From Kitasatospora terrestris (GTDB lineage: Bacteria; Actinomycetota; Actinomycetes; Streptomycetales; Streptomycetaceae): a stretch of 64,000 nt of DNA. The translations under genes and the position numbers were made by a program. The notes beneath the pieces are model-generated. The model was not told the origin of the DNA. It made no database searches and saw only the letters and a list, made by a program, of their open reading frames with translations. Shown here one piece after another: positions 45,527-53,366 of the stretch. How positions within the stretch are numbered: the stretch's first letter is position 1; each line of letters starts with the position of its first letter. The DNA lies in assembly GCF_039542905.1 (NCBI RefSeq), contig NZ_BAABIS010000001.1, positions 248,001-312,000 of the forward strand, written 5' to 3'.

Positions 45527-46048
45527 GTGACCCAGTACCCCGAGGACGGGCTCGGCGCCCCCACCCTCGACCAGGCCCGCCGCCAGATCGCCCGCTACGG
45601 CATCGCGGCCGATCCGCAGGCGGTCCTGGTCGCGGCCCGGCTGATGGCGGCCGGCGCCCGGCTCGGACAGGCCGGCGAGGTGCACTTCGGCCGCTTCGGC
45701 CTCTCCACCGGCCGCTACCGGCTGCTGGCCGACCTGGAGGACCACGGCGGCGAGAAGTCGCCGTCCCAGCTCGCGGCCGGCCTCGGCGTCTCCCGGGCCA
45801 CCGTGACGGGCCTGGTCGACGGCCTGGAGCGGGAGGGCCTGGTGGCCCGCCGGCCGTCCACCGAGGACGGGCGCGGCAACGTGGTGATCCTCACCGCGCG
45901 CGGTGCGGACAAGCTGCGCGACCTGGCGCCCGAGCACTACGCCCGGATGCAGGCGCTGGTCGGCGGGCTCACCCCCGAGGAGCGCGGCACCTTCCTCGAC
46001 CTGCTGGGCCGCGTGGTCGCGGGCATCGACGCGCTCACCGCGGACTGA
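45527..46048 (+). CDS. MarR family transcriptional regulator
   Basis: 173 residues. The winged helix-turn-helix is EKSPSQLAAGLGVSRATVTGLVDGLEREGLVARRPSTEDGRG, typical MarR. A GTG start at 45527. Imperfect ATGG/CCAT arms (45502-45516) with GGTTAGG lie in its promoter, and TTAG-N4-CTAA lies before the next operon; the shared GTTAG half suggests that this protein regulates itself and the membrane protein/NmrA genes. A terminator separates it from that operon. Confidence 0.9.
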   Translation: MTQYPEDGLGAPTLDQARRQIARYGIAADPQAVLVAARLMAAGARLGQAGEVHFGRFGLSTGRYRLLADLEDHGGEKSPSQLAAGLGVSRATVTGLVDGLEREGLVARRPSTEDGRGNVVILTARGADKLRDLAPEHYARMQALVGGLTPEERGTFLDLLGRVVAGIDALTAD

Positions 46049-46061
46049 GACCTCCCCACCC

Positions 46062-46086
46062 AGGCGGGCCGCCCGGCGGCCCGCCT
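46062..46086 (+). terminator. Terminator after the MarR gene
   Basis: Perfect 11-bp stem (46062-46072 with 46076-46086), 3-base loop, followed by a TTCTT tract, 14 bp past the MarR stop codon. Confidence 0.8.
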
Positions 46087-46103
46087 TCTTCAAGCCCCGA
46101 TAG

Positions 46104-46115
46104 TTAGCTACCTAA
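46104..46115. promoter_or_regulatory. Candidate MarR operator
   Basis: TTAG-CTAC-CTAA, an inverted TTAG/CTAA pair 27 bp before the start of the membrane-protein gene. The MarR promoter upstream contains a GTTAG half-site as well. Confidence 0.5.
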
Positions 46116-46141
46116 TCACTTATTCCACGAGAGGACAGCTC

Positions 46142-46714
46142 ATGAACAGGAGGACCCCGGGCGCTCCGCCGCCCTTCGTCCTGTGGCGCGAAGTCCTGGT
46201 CGCGTACGCCATGCCCGCGCTGACGGCCGGGGCCGCCGGCGCGATCACCCACCAGCCCGAACTGGTGGCCGCGGCCCTCACCACCATCGGCGGCACCTCG
46301 GCGCTCGTCGCCGCCGCCCTCGGCGCCGCCCTGCGGCGCCGGCCGCTGCGCACCCGCCCCGCCCGCGCCCCGCGCGCGGTCGCGGCCGCCGCGGCGGGCC
46401 TGGCGGCCGCGGCGCTCGGCCTGGCCGTCGGACTCGCCGGCGCCCACGGGCTGCCGCACCTCCCGGCCCTCTCCGACAGCCCGTGGCCGGGCCGCCTGCC
46501 GGTCGACCTGCCGGTCTCCTCGGCGATCGCGGCCACCATCACCACCTGGCACTGGCGCGGCAGCCGCCGCCAACCCCGCCCGCAGGGCGCCCACGGAGCC
46601 CACGGCGCGCCCCGGCACCTCCCGTCCGCCGCACTCCGACCCGCCACCGCAGCCCGGCCGGGCACCGAACCCCCGCACGTCACCGAACCCCGACCCGAAA
46701 GGCAGTCGCCGTGA
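46142..46714 (+). CDS. Membrane protein, unknown
   Basis: 190 residues. Three hydrophobic segments (about 18-37, 42-63 and 78-101) are followed by a long hydrophilic, Arg/Pro/His-rich tail (about 135-190) that may be disordered. A clear GAGAGGAC site precedes the ATG. Its stop overlaps the GTG of the NmrA-like gene by 4 bp, so both are translationally coupled. Function unknown; the MarR site upstream suggests ligand-induced expression. Confidence 0.75.
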   Translation: MNRRTPGAPPPFVLWREVLVAYAMPALTAGAAGAITHQPELVAAALTTIGGTSALVAAALGAALRRRPLRTRPARAPRAVAAAAAGLAAAALGLAVGLAGAHGLPHLPALSDSPWPGRLPVDLPVSSAIAATITTWHWRGSRRQPRPQGAHGAHGAPRHLPSAALRPATAARPGTEPPHVTEPRPERQSP

Positions 46715-47577
46715 TCGTCGTCATGGGCGCCGCCGGCGCCACCGGAGGCGCCACCCTGCGCAGCCTCACCGCTCTCGGCGTGCCCGTCCGCGCGCTGAGC
46801 CGCGAACCCGCCCGCCTCGCCGCCGCCCTGGACGCGCCCACGCTCGCCCGGACGGAGCTCCGCCCGGCCGACGCCGCCGACCCGCGCTCCCTGCGGGAGG
46901 CCCTCACCGGCGCACAGCAGCTCTTCCTCACCATGGCCAACGGCCCCCAGCAGGTCCGGTACGAGCTCGACGTGCTGGAGGCCGCGGTCGACTGCGGGGT
47001 GCGACACGTCGTCAAGGTCTCCGCACCCGCCGCCGAACCGGACTCCCCGGTCGCCGTCTCGCGCGGCCACCACCTGGTCGAGGAGCGGCTGCGCGGCCTC
47101 GGCCCGACCGCCACCGTCCTGCGGCCGTACGCGTTCCTGCAGAAGCTGCTGCTGCTCGCGCCCGGCGTCTCGGCCGCCGGGGTGGTGCACGGCGCGATGG
47201 GTGCGGCCCGCTGCAACTACGTCGACGCCCGCGACATCGGGGACTTCGCGGCCGCGGTGCTCACCCGCCCGGAGCTCGCCGGCGGCACGTACCCGCTGAC
47301 CGGCCCCCGCGCCTACAGCTACCCCGAACTGACCTACCTGCTGGGCGGGTTGCTCGGTCGACCGGTCCGCTACCTCGACCTCGCCCCGGCCGAGCTGCGC
47401 GCCCACCTGGTCCACCGGGCCGGCCTGCCGGACTGGCTGGCCGCCCACGTGGTGGAGATCCAGCAGCTCGCGGTGGCCCGCGCGGAGACACCGGACGACA
47501 CCTTCCAGCGTGTCACCGGCCGCACCCCCCGCACCCTGGAGGCCTTCCTCACCGAGAACCTCCCGCTCTTCCGCTGA
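46711..47577 (+). CDS. NmrA-like NAD(P)-binding protein
   Basis: 288 residues from a GTG. The Rossmann motif is VIVVMGAAGATGGATLRSL (GxxGxxG). Further NmrA/atypical SDR features are VRALSREPARLAAAL and FLTMANGPQQ, a VVKVSAPAAEPDS segment and YVDARDIGDFAAAVL, followed by GGTYPLTGPRAYSYPEL. These proteins sense or oxidise NAD(P)H-linked substrates such as quinones. Transcribed with the membrane protein upstream under probable MarR control; a 12-bp-stem terminator follows. Confidence 0.88.
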   Translation: MIVVMGAAGATGGATLRSLTALGVPVRALSREPARLAAALDAPTLARTELRPADAADPRSLREALTGAQQLFLTMANGPQQVRYELDVLEAAVDCGVRHVVKVSAPAAEPDSPVAVSRGHHLVEERLRGLGPTATVLRPYAFLQKLLLLAPGVSAAGVVHGAMGAARCNYVDARDIGDFAAAVLTRPELAGGTYPLTGPRAYSYPELTYLLGGLLGRPVRYLDLAPAELRAHLVHRAGLPDWLAAHVVEIQQLAVARAETPDDTFQRVTGRTPRTLEAFLTENLPLFR

Positions 47578-47620
47578 CCTGGGCCCGGCGCGACAGGCCC
47601 CGCGCCCCGCCCGGCGCGAC

Positions 47621-47650
47621 AGGCCCCGCGCCCCACCCGGCGCGGGGCCT
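47621..47650. terminator. Terminator with flanking 26-bp direct repeat
   Basis: A perfect 12-bp stem (47621-47632 with 47639-47650) and 6-base loop lie between the convergent NmrA-like and HD genes. The left arm is part of a 26-bp unit (CCGGCGCGACAGGCCCCGCG...) present twice, at 47585 and 47611, so the terminator seems to have been partly duplicated. Confidence 0.8.
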
Positions 47651-47672
47651 TGCCGCGTCAGGCGTCGCCGCC

Positions 47673-48326
47673 TCAGACGACGCCGGGCCAGGCGCTGCGG
47701 GCGGCGAGGGCGAAGTCGGCGACGGGGCGGCCCGGTTCGGCCTGGCGGAGGATCTCGTGGCCGAAGCTGAACAGCGGCGCCCCGGCCGGGTCGCGGCGGG
47801 CGTGGGCGGCGATCGCGGCGGGCAGTCCGCCGTCCGGCTCGAGGCGCGGGAACGCGGCGTGCACCCGGTCGGCGTAGCCGGCGGGCAGGGCGGCGGTGCC
47901 GCGGGCGACGACGTCGGCGCCGGCCCCGAGGTGGGTGAGCGCGATCTCCGGGCGCAGCCGGTGGGAGATGCCGACGGCGGTGTGCAGGGCGATGGCCTCC
48001 CAGACGGTTTGCACCCGCTCCTCGCCGACGCCGTGCTCGCGCAGGAACTCGGCCGCCAGGTCGGCGCCCTCGACCTCGAAGCGGTCGCCGCGCCCACCCG
48101 CGTCGGACAGGCTCGCGTCGTGCAGGACGCAGGCGAGGAAGAGCAGTTCGTCGTCGTAGTCGTGGCCCGGCCGCAGGCCCCGGGCCGCTCCGAGCTCCCG
48201 TCCGAAGAGGTAGCTGCGCACGCTGTGGTGGGCGATGGCGGGGGTCACCAGCCGTTCGGCCAGCGCGTGGGCCTGCCGGGTCAGCTCGGTGTCGGGAATC
48301 GTGAACTCGCGGTAGTGGTCGGTCAT
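47673..48326 (-). CDS. HD domain phosphohydrolase-like protein
   Basis: 217 residues. The HD region has an early His (IAHHSVRSYLFGREL), the HD doublet in FLACVLHDASLSD and a later His (AIALHTAVGI), in line with metal-dependent HD hydrolases of the cyanamide hydratase type. ATG at 48326. It is divergent from the GlxA-like regulator 70 bp away, which may regulate it. Substrate unknown. Confidence 0.85.
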   Translation of the reverse strand: MTDHYREFTIPDTELTRQAHALAERLVTPAIAHHSVRSYLFGRELGAARGLRPGHDYDDELLFLACVLHDASLSDAGGRGDRFEVEGADLAAEFLREHGVGEERVQTVWEAIALHTAVGISHRLRPEIALTHLGAGADVVARGTAALPAGYADRVHAAFPRLEPDGGLPAAIAAHARRDPAGAPLFSFGHEILRQAEPGRPVADFALAARSAWPGVV

Positions 48327-48396
48327 GCGTCGATCTTCCGGGCATGCCGACGGCCCCGACAGTGGCCGGAGTGACGCGGTGCGCTAGGTTCTGGCC

Positions 48397-49380
48397 ATGC
48401 ATGTGGTCGCGGTGCTGGCGCTGGACGGGGTGGTCGCTTTCGATCTGGCGGTGCCGGGGCAGGTGTTCGGCTCCAGCACGGGCGATCGCGGGGCGCCGCT
48501 GTACGAGGTGCGGGTCTGCACCGCGCCCGGCGGGGTGCGCGCGGCGCCGGCGTTCGGCGCGATGCGGCTGGAGACGCCGTGGGGGCCGGACGCGCTGCTC
48601 GACGCGGACACCGTCGTCGTCCCCGGGCACGAGGCGTTCCGCGAGCCGCCGCCCGAGGAGGTGCTGGAGCTGCTGCGCGCCGCGGCCGGTCGGGGTGCCC
48701 GGGTCGCCTCGATCTGCGTGGGCGCGTTCGTGCTGGCCGCGGCCGGCCTGCTGGACGGCATGCGGGCCACCACCCACTGGCGGCACGCGGACGAACTCGC
48801 CCTGCGCCACCCCGCGGTGGAGGTCGATCCGGCGGTCCTCTTCGTCGACAACGGCTCGGTGGCGACCTCCGCCGGGGTGGCGGCGGGCATCGACCTGTGC
48901 CTGCACCTGGTGCGCGGGGACCACGGCTCGACGGTGGCCGCCCGGACCGCCCGCCGGATCGTGATGCCGCCCCAACGCGACGGCGGGCAGGCCCAGTTCA
49001 TCCGGCACGAGGCCCCCGGCGACAGCGGGACGGCGCTGCAGCCCACGCTCGCCTGGATGGAGGCGCAGCTGCACCGGCCGCTGACCCTGGACGAGATCGC
49101 CCGGCACGGCGCGACCAGCGTGCGCACCCTGACCCGGCGCTTCCGCGCGCAGCTCGGCACGACGCCGCTGCAGTGGCTGCTGCGGGCCCGGATCCACCGG
49201 GCCCAGCAGTTGCTGGAGAGCACCGACCTCCCGGTCGAACAGGTCGCCGCGGCAACCGGGTTCGGCTCGCCGGTCACCCTGCGCGCGCACTTCACCCGCG
49301 CGGTCGGGACGTCGCCCCGGGCGTACCGCAGCAGCTTCCGTGCCCGCCCGCCGGTGCCGCGCGGCGCCGGGCGGGCCTGA
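48397..49380 (+). CDS. GlxA-type AraC family regulator (DJ-1/PfpI domain plus AraC HTH)
   Basis: 327 residues. Residues about 1-180 form a DJ-1/PfpI-like sensor domain (VAVLALDGVVAFDLAVPGQVFG; RVASICVGAFVLAAAGLLDG with the nucleophile-elbow Cys). Residues about 220-320 carry two helix-turn-helix motifs of AraC type (LTLDEIARHGATSVRTLTRRFR; QVAAATGFGSPVTLRAHFTRAVGTSPRAYR). GlxA-type regulators are common in Streptomyces. Its likely target is the divergent HD gene. Confidence 0.93.
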   Translation: MHVVAVLALDGVVAFDLAVPGQVFGSSTGDRGAPLYEVRVCTAPGGVRAAPAFGAMRLETPWGPDALLDADTVVVPGHEAFREPPPEEVLELLRAAAGRGARVASICVGAFVLAAAGLLDGMRATTHWRHADELALRHPAVEVDPAVLFVDNGSVATSAGVAAGIDLCLHLVRGDHGSTVAARTARRIVMPPQRDGGQAQFIRHEAPGDSGTALQPTLAWMEAQLHRPLTLDEIARHGATSVRTLTRRFRAQLGTTPLQWLLRARIHRAQQLLESTDLPVEQVAAATGFGSPVTLRAHFTRAVGTSPRAYRSSFRARPPVPRGAGRA

Positions 49381-49700
49381 GCGGCGCAGCCGGTTCCCCC
49401 GACGGGACGGCGAGCGGCTCGGACCCGGCCTGGATCATCTGCTCCGGCACCCGCCCCGGCGGGCAGAACGGCGAGCCGCGCGGCTACGACCCGGTGCCGG
49501 TCGGCGGCACGCTGAAGCTGCGGCGCAGCTCCCCGCTCGGCACGGTGACCCGGTTCTCGATGCCCGCGACCGACGGCGGCAAGGTGTTCGTCGGCACCGA
49601 GGACGACACCTGGTCGCCTTCGGCCGGGCGGGCTCCTGCGCGGCCGCGGCCGTCACTCGTTCGAGCGCGATCGTGCCCGCAACGGCACGACCGGAGCGGC
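49381..49700 (+). pseudogene. Remnant of a PQQ-type beta-propeller protein, frameshifted
   Basis: One frame reads a C-terminal propeller blade: DPAWIICSGTRPGGQNGEP, TLKLRRSSPLGTVTRFSMP, ATDGGKVFVGTEDDT. At 49611 the frame must slip by one base to continue as LVAFGRAGS, so a single missing C is the likely lesion. This blade pattern (GxVxVGTxDDxLVAFG) is that of PQQ-dependent dehydrogenase-like proteins. No start and no N-terminal part remain. It is directly upstream of pqqA, which suggests that a PQQ enzyme gene once stood here. Confidence 0.65.
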
Positions 49701-49760
49701 GCGCGCCCGCGGCGGCTCGTACGGTCCTGAGGCACGGAGCCCGCCGCCGCGGGCGCCCCG

Positions 49761-49828
49761 AACGGAGAGCACGAACCCCCGGAGAGAACGGAGAGCACGA
49801 ACCCCGGGAGAGCACGAACCCCCGCCGT
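49761..49828. repeat. 26-bp tandem repeat upstream of pqqA
   Basis: Two nearly identical 26-bp units (49761-49786 and 49787-49812; core GAACGGAGAGCACGAACCCC) and a partial third copy of 16 bp follow one another, ending 13 bp before the ribosome site of pqqA. They may be slippage products of the leader or regulator sites. Confidence 0.8.
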
Positions 49829-49841
49829 CCAGGAGGTCTCG

Positions 49842-49997
49842 ATGAACACCGAACCCGTCCCCGGCCCGTCCCCCACCGCCCCGGCCGTGTCCGTGGCGAG
49901 CGCGCCGGCCGTCCGGCCCGCGTGGTCGGCGCCCGTGGTGGAGTGCCACCGCACCGGCGCCGAGGTCACCGCGTACGCGGCCCGGACCACCCGGTGA
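49842..49997 (+). CDS. pqqA: PqqA-like PQQ precursor peptide
   Basis: 51 residues with an AGGAGG ribosome site. The C-terminal part has the PqqA pattern of a Glu and a Tyr separated by three residues: GAEVTAY, with Arg nearby and an Arg-rich end (ARTTR). In PQQ biosynthesis PqqE joins this Glu and Tyr. The N-terminal half is a Pro/Ala/Val-rich extension not seen in most PqqA peptides (usually 22-30 residues). Its TGA overlaps the next GTG by 4 bp. Recognition rests on the ExxxY core and on pqqB downstream. Confidence 0.7.
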   Translation: MNTEPVPGPSPTAPAVSVASAPAVRPAWSAPVVECHRTGAEVTAYAARTTR

Positions 49998-50185
49998 CCG
50001 GACCGGTCGCCCGGCCGCAGGCCGCCCTCGACGCGCCGGCCTTCGAGTGCGACGTGCTGCGCGCCGCGCTGGACGCCGTCGAGCACGGCGCCACCGACCC
50101 GGCCTGCCGGCCCTCCCCCGACCACCACCCGATCACCGCGCCCGCCGCACCCGGCGGCCCGCTCGCACCCCGGAGTCCGCATTGA
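49994..50185 (+). CDS. Small protein between pqqA and pqqB, unknown
   Basis: 63 residues starting at GTG 49994. The chain has one helix-forming stretch (FECDVLRAALDAVEHGA) and then a Pro-rich tail. It has no PqqC, PqqD or PqqE features. The start overlaps the pqqA stop (GTGA) and its stop overlaps the pqqB start (TTGA), both by 4 bp, so the frame appears selected. It could be a new accessory factor or a chance frame kept by coupling. Confidence 0.55.
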   Translation: MTGPVARPQAALDAPAFECDVLRAALDAVEHGATDPACRPSPDHHPITAPAAPGGPLAPRSPH

Positions 50186-51081
50186 AGATCCGAATCCTCG
50201 GCACCGCCGCCGGCGGCGGCCTCCCGCAGTGGAACTGCGACTGCCCGGGCTGCGCCACCGCCCGCCGCACCGGCGCCCACCGCACCCAGGACTGCCTCGC
50301 CGTCAGCGCGGACGGCGAGGCCTGGTACCTGGTCAACGCCTCGCCCGACCTGCGCGGCCAGCTGCTGGCCGCCCCCGAGCTCGCCCCGGCACCCGGTACC
50401 CGTGACACCCCGCTGCGCGGCGTCCTGCTCACCAGCGCCGAACTCGACCACACCCTGGGCCTGCCGCTGCTGCGCGAGGCCGCCGAACTCACCGTCCACG
50501 CCGCCCTGCCGGTCCGCCACACCCTGCACACCGCCTTCCCGGCCGGACCGCTGCTCGCGTCCTACACCAAGGTGCACTGGCACACCGTCGCCGAGGGCCG
50601 GACCGTCGAGCTCGACGGCGGCCTGCGCGCCGAACCGATCGCCCTCGGCGGCAAGCGGCCCCGGTACGCCACCGACCTGCCCGGCGAGCAGTGGCAGGAC
50701 CGCACCGACTGGGTCACCGGCTACCGCTTCACCGACGCCGCCGGGAGCGCCCGCATGGTGTACGCCCCCGGCGTGGCCGCGTGGACGCCCGCCCTCGACC
50801 GCGCCGTCGACGGCGCGGATCTGGTGATCCTGGACGGCACCTTCGCCACCGACGACGAGCTCACCGACCGCACCGGCGGAGCCCGCACCTCCCGGGACAT
50901 GGGACACCTCGCCATCCACGACTCCCTCCCCCACCTCGCCCGGCACCGCGGCCCGCGCCACCTCTACACCCACCTCGACAACACCAACCCGCTGAACCAC
51001 CCGCCCGGCCCCGCCACCGCCCGGGCCCTCGCCGAGGCCGGCGCCGCCGTCGCGACGGACGGCATGCTCATCGAGCTCTGA
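50182..51081 (+). CDS. pqqB: PqqB, metallo-beta-lactamase-fold PQQ biosynthesis protein
   Basis: 299 residues from TTG 50182. PqqB hallmarks are all seen: KIRILGTAAGGGLPQWNCDCPGC with the Cys zinc knuckle, SPDLRGQL, LTSAELDHTLGLPLLRE with the DH pair, and MGHLAIHDSLPHL and THLDNTNPLNHP near the end. PqqB carries out an early oxidation step of the precursor in PQQ biogenesis. It follows pqqA and a small gene with overlapping start/stop codons. No pqqC, pqqD or pqqE is found before the Ser/Thr kinase gene, so the pathway is incomplete here. Confidence 0.92.
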   Translation: MKIRILGTAAGGGLPQWNCDCPGCATARRTGAHRTQDCLAVSADGEAWYLVNASPDLRGQLLAAPELAPAPGTRDTPLRGVLLTSAELDHTLGLPLLREAAELTVHAALPVRHTLHTAFPAGPLLASYTKVHWHTVAEGRTVELDGGLRAEPIALGGKRPRYATDLPGEQWQDRTDWVTGYRFTDAAGSARMVYAPGVAAWTPALDRAVDGADLVILDGTFATDDELTDRTGGARTSRDMGHLAIHDSLPHLARHRGPRHLYTHLDNTNPLNHPPGPATARALAEAGAAVATDGMLIEL

Positions 51082-51167
51082 CCGTCGGCCCGCCACCCCG
51101 CGCCGGGACGATCTATACTCCGTGTGCCCGACCGGGCGCGGTGTGTGCGGAACGGAGCGGGGGACGC

Positions 51168-52805
51168 ATGGAGGTGGACACGGGGGCGACGATCATGCTT
51201 CCCGGACTCGTGGTCGTGCTCGGACTGGCGCTGGTGGTACGGCTGTTGTCCCTGCCACTGCTGACGGCCGCCCAGCGCGCGGCACGTCGGCGGACGGAGG
51301 CGGTCCGCGACGGCCGCCCCTCGGCCCTGGTCTCCCCGGCGGCCCTCGGCGAGCTGGTCCTGGGGCTGGCGGGGGGCGTCGGCCTCGTCGTGCTGATCCG
51401 CACCCAGGGCGTGTCCGGCTTCGGGGTGCTGACCGACTCGGTGGCGTTCGAGGAGACCGCCGAGTTCGCGATCGTCACCGACCTCGACTGGTCGACCGCA
51501 CGGACGGTGTTCGTCGTCCTGACGCTCGTCCTGCTGGCCGCCGGGCTGCTGCTCTGGTTCCTGACCCAGCGGAACCTGCTGGGCACGGGCCCCGGCCGCC
51601 GCCTGGATCCCGCCACCCGCACCCGGCTGGCCCTCGTCCTCCTGCTCCGCGCGGCGGTCGGCGTGTTCGTCCCGTCCGGACTCGTGCTGGCCGCCCTGCT
51701 GGTGCAGGCCGTCGCGCTGCTCACCAGCCGGAGCGGGCTGCGGGCCTCCGTCACGCCCCCGGCCGGGCACCTGCCGCCCGTCCCGGCGGGCGCCCCCGCC
51801 CACCTGCCGCCCGTGCCGTCACGCCCGTCCGCGCAGCCGCCCGCCCACCCGGCCGGGTACGTGCCGACGCAGGCCGATGCGGGCCCGGTGGCGGCTCACC
51901 CGGTCCACCAGGCGCTCCGCCCCGGCGAGCCGCGCACCATCGGCGGCTACCGGCTGCTCGGCCGGATCGGCGCCGGCGGCATGGGGACGGTGTACCTCGC
52001 CCAGCGGCAGGGCGCCGCCACCCAGGTCGCCCTGAAGACCCTCAACCCCGAACTGCTGGACGACACCGAGCTGCTGCGCCGCTTCGAACGGGAGGCGCGG
52101 GTGCTGGCGATGGTCCCCGGCGACTACACCGCGCGGGTGCTGGACACCGGGGTGGACGCCGGACGCCCGTACCTGGCGATGGAGCTGCTGGACGGCCGGC
52201 CGCTCGACGTCCACCTGCGCGAGCACGGGCCGATCCGCGAGCCGCAGGCGCTGCGGGCGCTCGCGCTCGCGCTGGCCGTGGCGCTGTCGGAGGTGCACCG
52301 GCTGGGCCTGGTCCACCGCGACCTCAAGCCGGGCAACATCATGCTGACCACGGCCGGGCCGCGCCTGCTGGACTTCGGCATCGCCTCCATCGTCGACGGC
52401 ACCCGGCTGACCCGGACCGGCGGTGGCCCCGGCACCCTCACCTACATGGCGCCCGAGCAGTTGGACGACGGCGCGGTCGGGCCGTCGGCCGACATCTGGG
52501 CGTGGGCCTGCTGCGTGGTGTGCGCCGCCCACGGCGCCAGCCCGTTCGCCGCGACCAGCACCGGCGCGGTGATCCGCCGCATCGTGGACACCGGGCCGGA
52601 GCCGCTCGCCCTCGGCGCCGTGCAGGCCCTCGACCCGGCCCTCGCGGCGGTCGTGACCCGGGCCCTGACCTCCGACCCGGCGGCCCGCCCGGCGGACGGC
52701 GCGGCGCTGGCCGAGCTCCTGGCGGCCCGTCCGGGCCCGTCGGCGCCGCTCGCCGACGCGGTGCGCGACCAGATCACCCGGGGCTGGCGCACCCTCGCCC
52801 TCTGA
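51168..52805 (+). CDS. Ser/Thr protein kinase with N-terminal membrane segments
   Basis: 545 residues. The N-terminal 190 residues contain about four hydrophobic segments (about 10-33, 60-78, 112-132 and 155-185), then a Pro/Ala-rich linker. The kinase domain (about 258-530) has the glycine loop GRIGAGGMGTVYLA (265-278), K290 (VALK), HRDLKPGN (383-390, catalytic D385), DFG (402-404) and an APE in YMAPEQLDD. Bacterial Hanks-type kinases usually place the kinase before one membrane helix; here the order is reversed and multi-pass. The ATG at 51168 is chosen because the membrane helix begins 10 residues later. Linkage to the pqq genes is only by position. Confidence 0.9.
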   Translation: MEVDTGATIMLPGLVVVLGLALVVRLLSLPLLTAAQRAARRRTEAVRDGRPSALVSPAALGELVLGLAGGVGLVVLIRTQGVSGFGVLTDSVAFEETAEFAIVTDLDWSTARTVFVVLTLVLLAAGLLLWFLTQRNLLGTGPGRRLDPATRTRLALVLLLRAAVGVFVPSGLVLAALLVQAVALLTSRSGLRASVTPPAGHLPPVPAGAPAHLPPVPSRPSAQPPAHPAGYVPTQADAGPVAAHPVHQALRPGEPRTIGGYRLLGRIGAGGMGTVYLAQRQGAATQVALKTLNPELLDDTELLRRFEREARVLAMVPGDYTARVLDTGVDAGRPYLAMELLDGRPLDVHLREHGPIREPQALRALALALAVALSEVHRLGLVHRDLKPGNIMLTTAGPRLLDFGIASIVDGTRLTRTGGGPGTLTYMAPEQLDDGAVGPSADIWAWACCVVCAAHGASPFAATSTGAVIRRIVDTGPEPLALGAVQALDPALAAVVTRALTSDPAARPADGAALAELLAARPGPSAPLADAVRDQITRGWRTLAL

Positions 52806-52860
52806 GCCCGAGCGGGGTGGCGCTCCGCCGACCGCCTACGATGGCGGGGGCGCTCCGCCC

Positions 52861-53310
52861 GTGACGACTCCCGAGGGGACCAGCCCCATCGCCGCCGACC
52901 TCGCGACCCTCATCCGGGACGCGCTCCGCCTCCTCGACCTCCCGGAGCTGCTGCCGCGGGAGCTGGACAGCCACGCGACCAGCACCGTCGACGTCCTCGG
53001 CCGCCCCGGTGTCTGCCTGGTCGCCACGGCCGACGGGCCGGTCGTGGTCTGGTCCCCGTTCGGCCCGTACGAGGAACGGATGGCGGCCGCGCTCGCCGTA
53101 CCGTACCTCGCGCTGCACCTGGACTCCTGGTCCGAGCACTTCCACCTGGGCCAGCCCGCCTTGGTCCTGGAGCGCGGCCACCTGCGGCTCGTCGCGGAGC
53201 TCCGTCCGGAGGCCCTGGACTCGGCGCAGCGCCTGGCCGAGGCGCTGCTGGCCTACCTGGACCACCAGCACCGGGTCCACGACCTCGTCACCGCTGCGCT
53301 CCAGGCCTGA
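52861..53310 (+). CDS. Hypothetical protein (YbjN/secretion-chaperone-like fold possible)
   Basis: 149 residues from a GTG. Soluble; a long N-terminal helix (IAADLATLIRDALRLLDLPE) is followed by beta strands (GVCLVATADGPVVVWSPFG) and an alpha/beta tail ending in DSAQRLAEALLAYLDHQ. The alternation recalls YbjN/CesT-like small proteins. Function unknown. It is 55 bp after the kinase and may be its partner or follow-on gene. Confidence 0.65.
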   Translation: MTTPEGTSPIAADLATLIRDALRLLDLPELLPRELDSHATSTVDVLGRPGVCLVATADGPVVVWSPFGPYEERMAAALAVPYLALHLDSWSEHFHLGQPALVLERGHLRLVAELRPEALDSAQRLAEALLAYLDHQHRVHDLVTAALQA

Positions 53311-53366
53311 GTCCCCGCCCTCCAACGGGAGACGGGGGGCGCACCGGACGCCGGGCCGCGGAGGCG

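Noticed and set aside
49761..49828. Possible CRISPR repeats upstream of pqqA
   Set aside because: The 26-bp copies are contiguous, without spacers, and no cas gene is present.
49381..49841. An intact protein gene fused to pqqA
   Set aside because: The propeller-like reading needs a frameshift at 49611 and lacks a start; pqqA has its own ribosome site and ATG.
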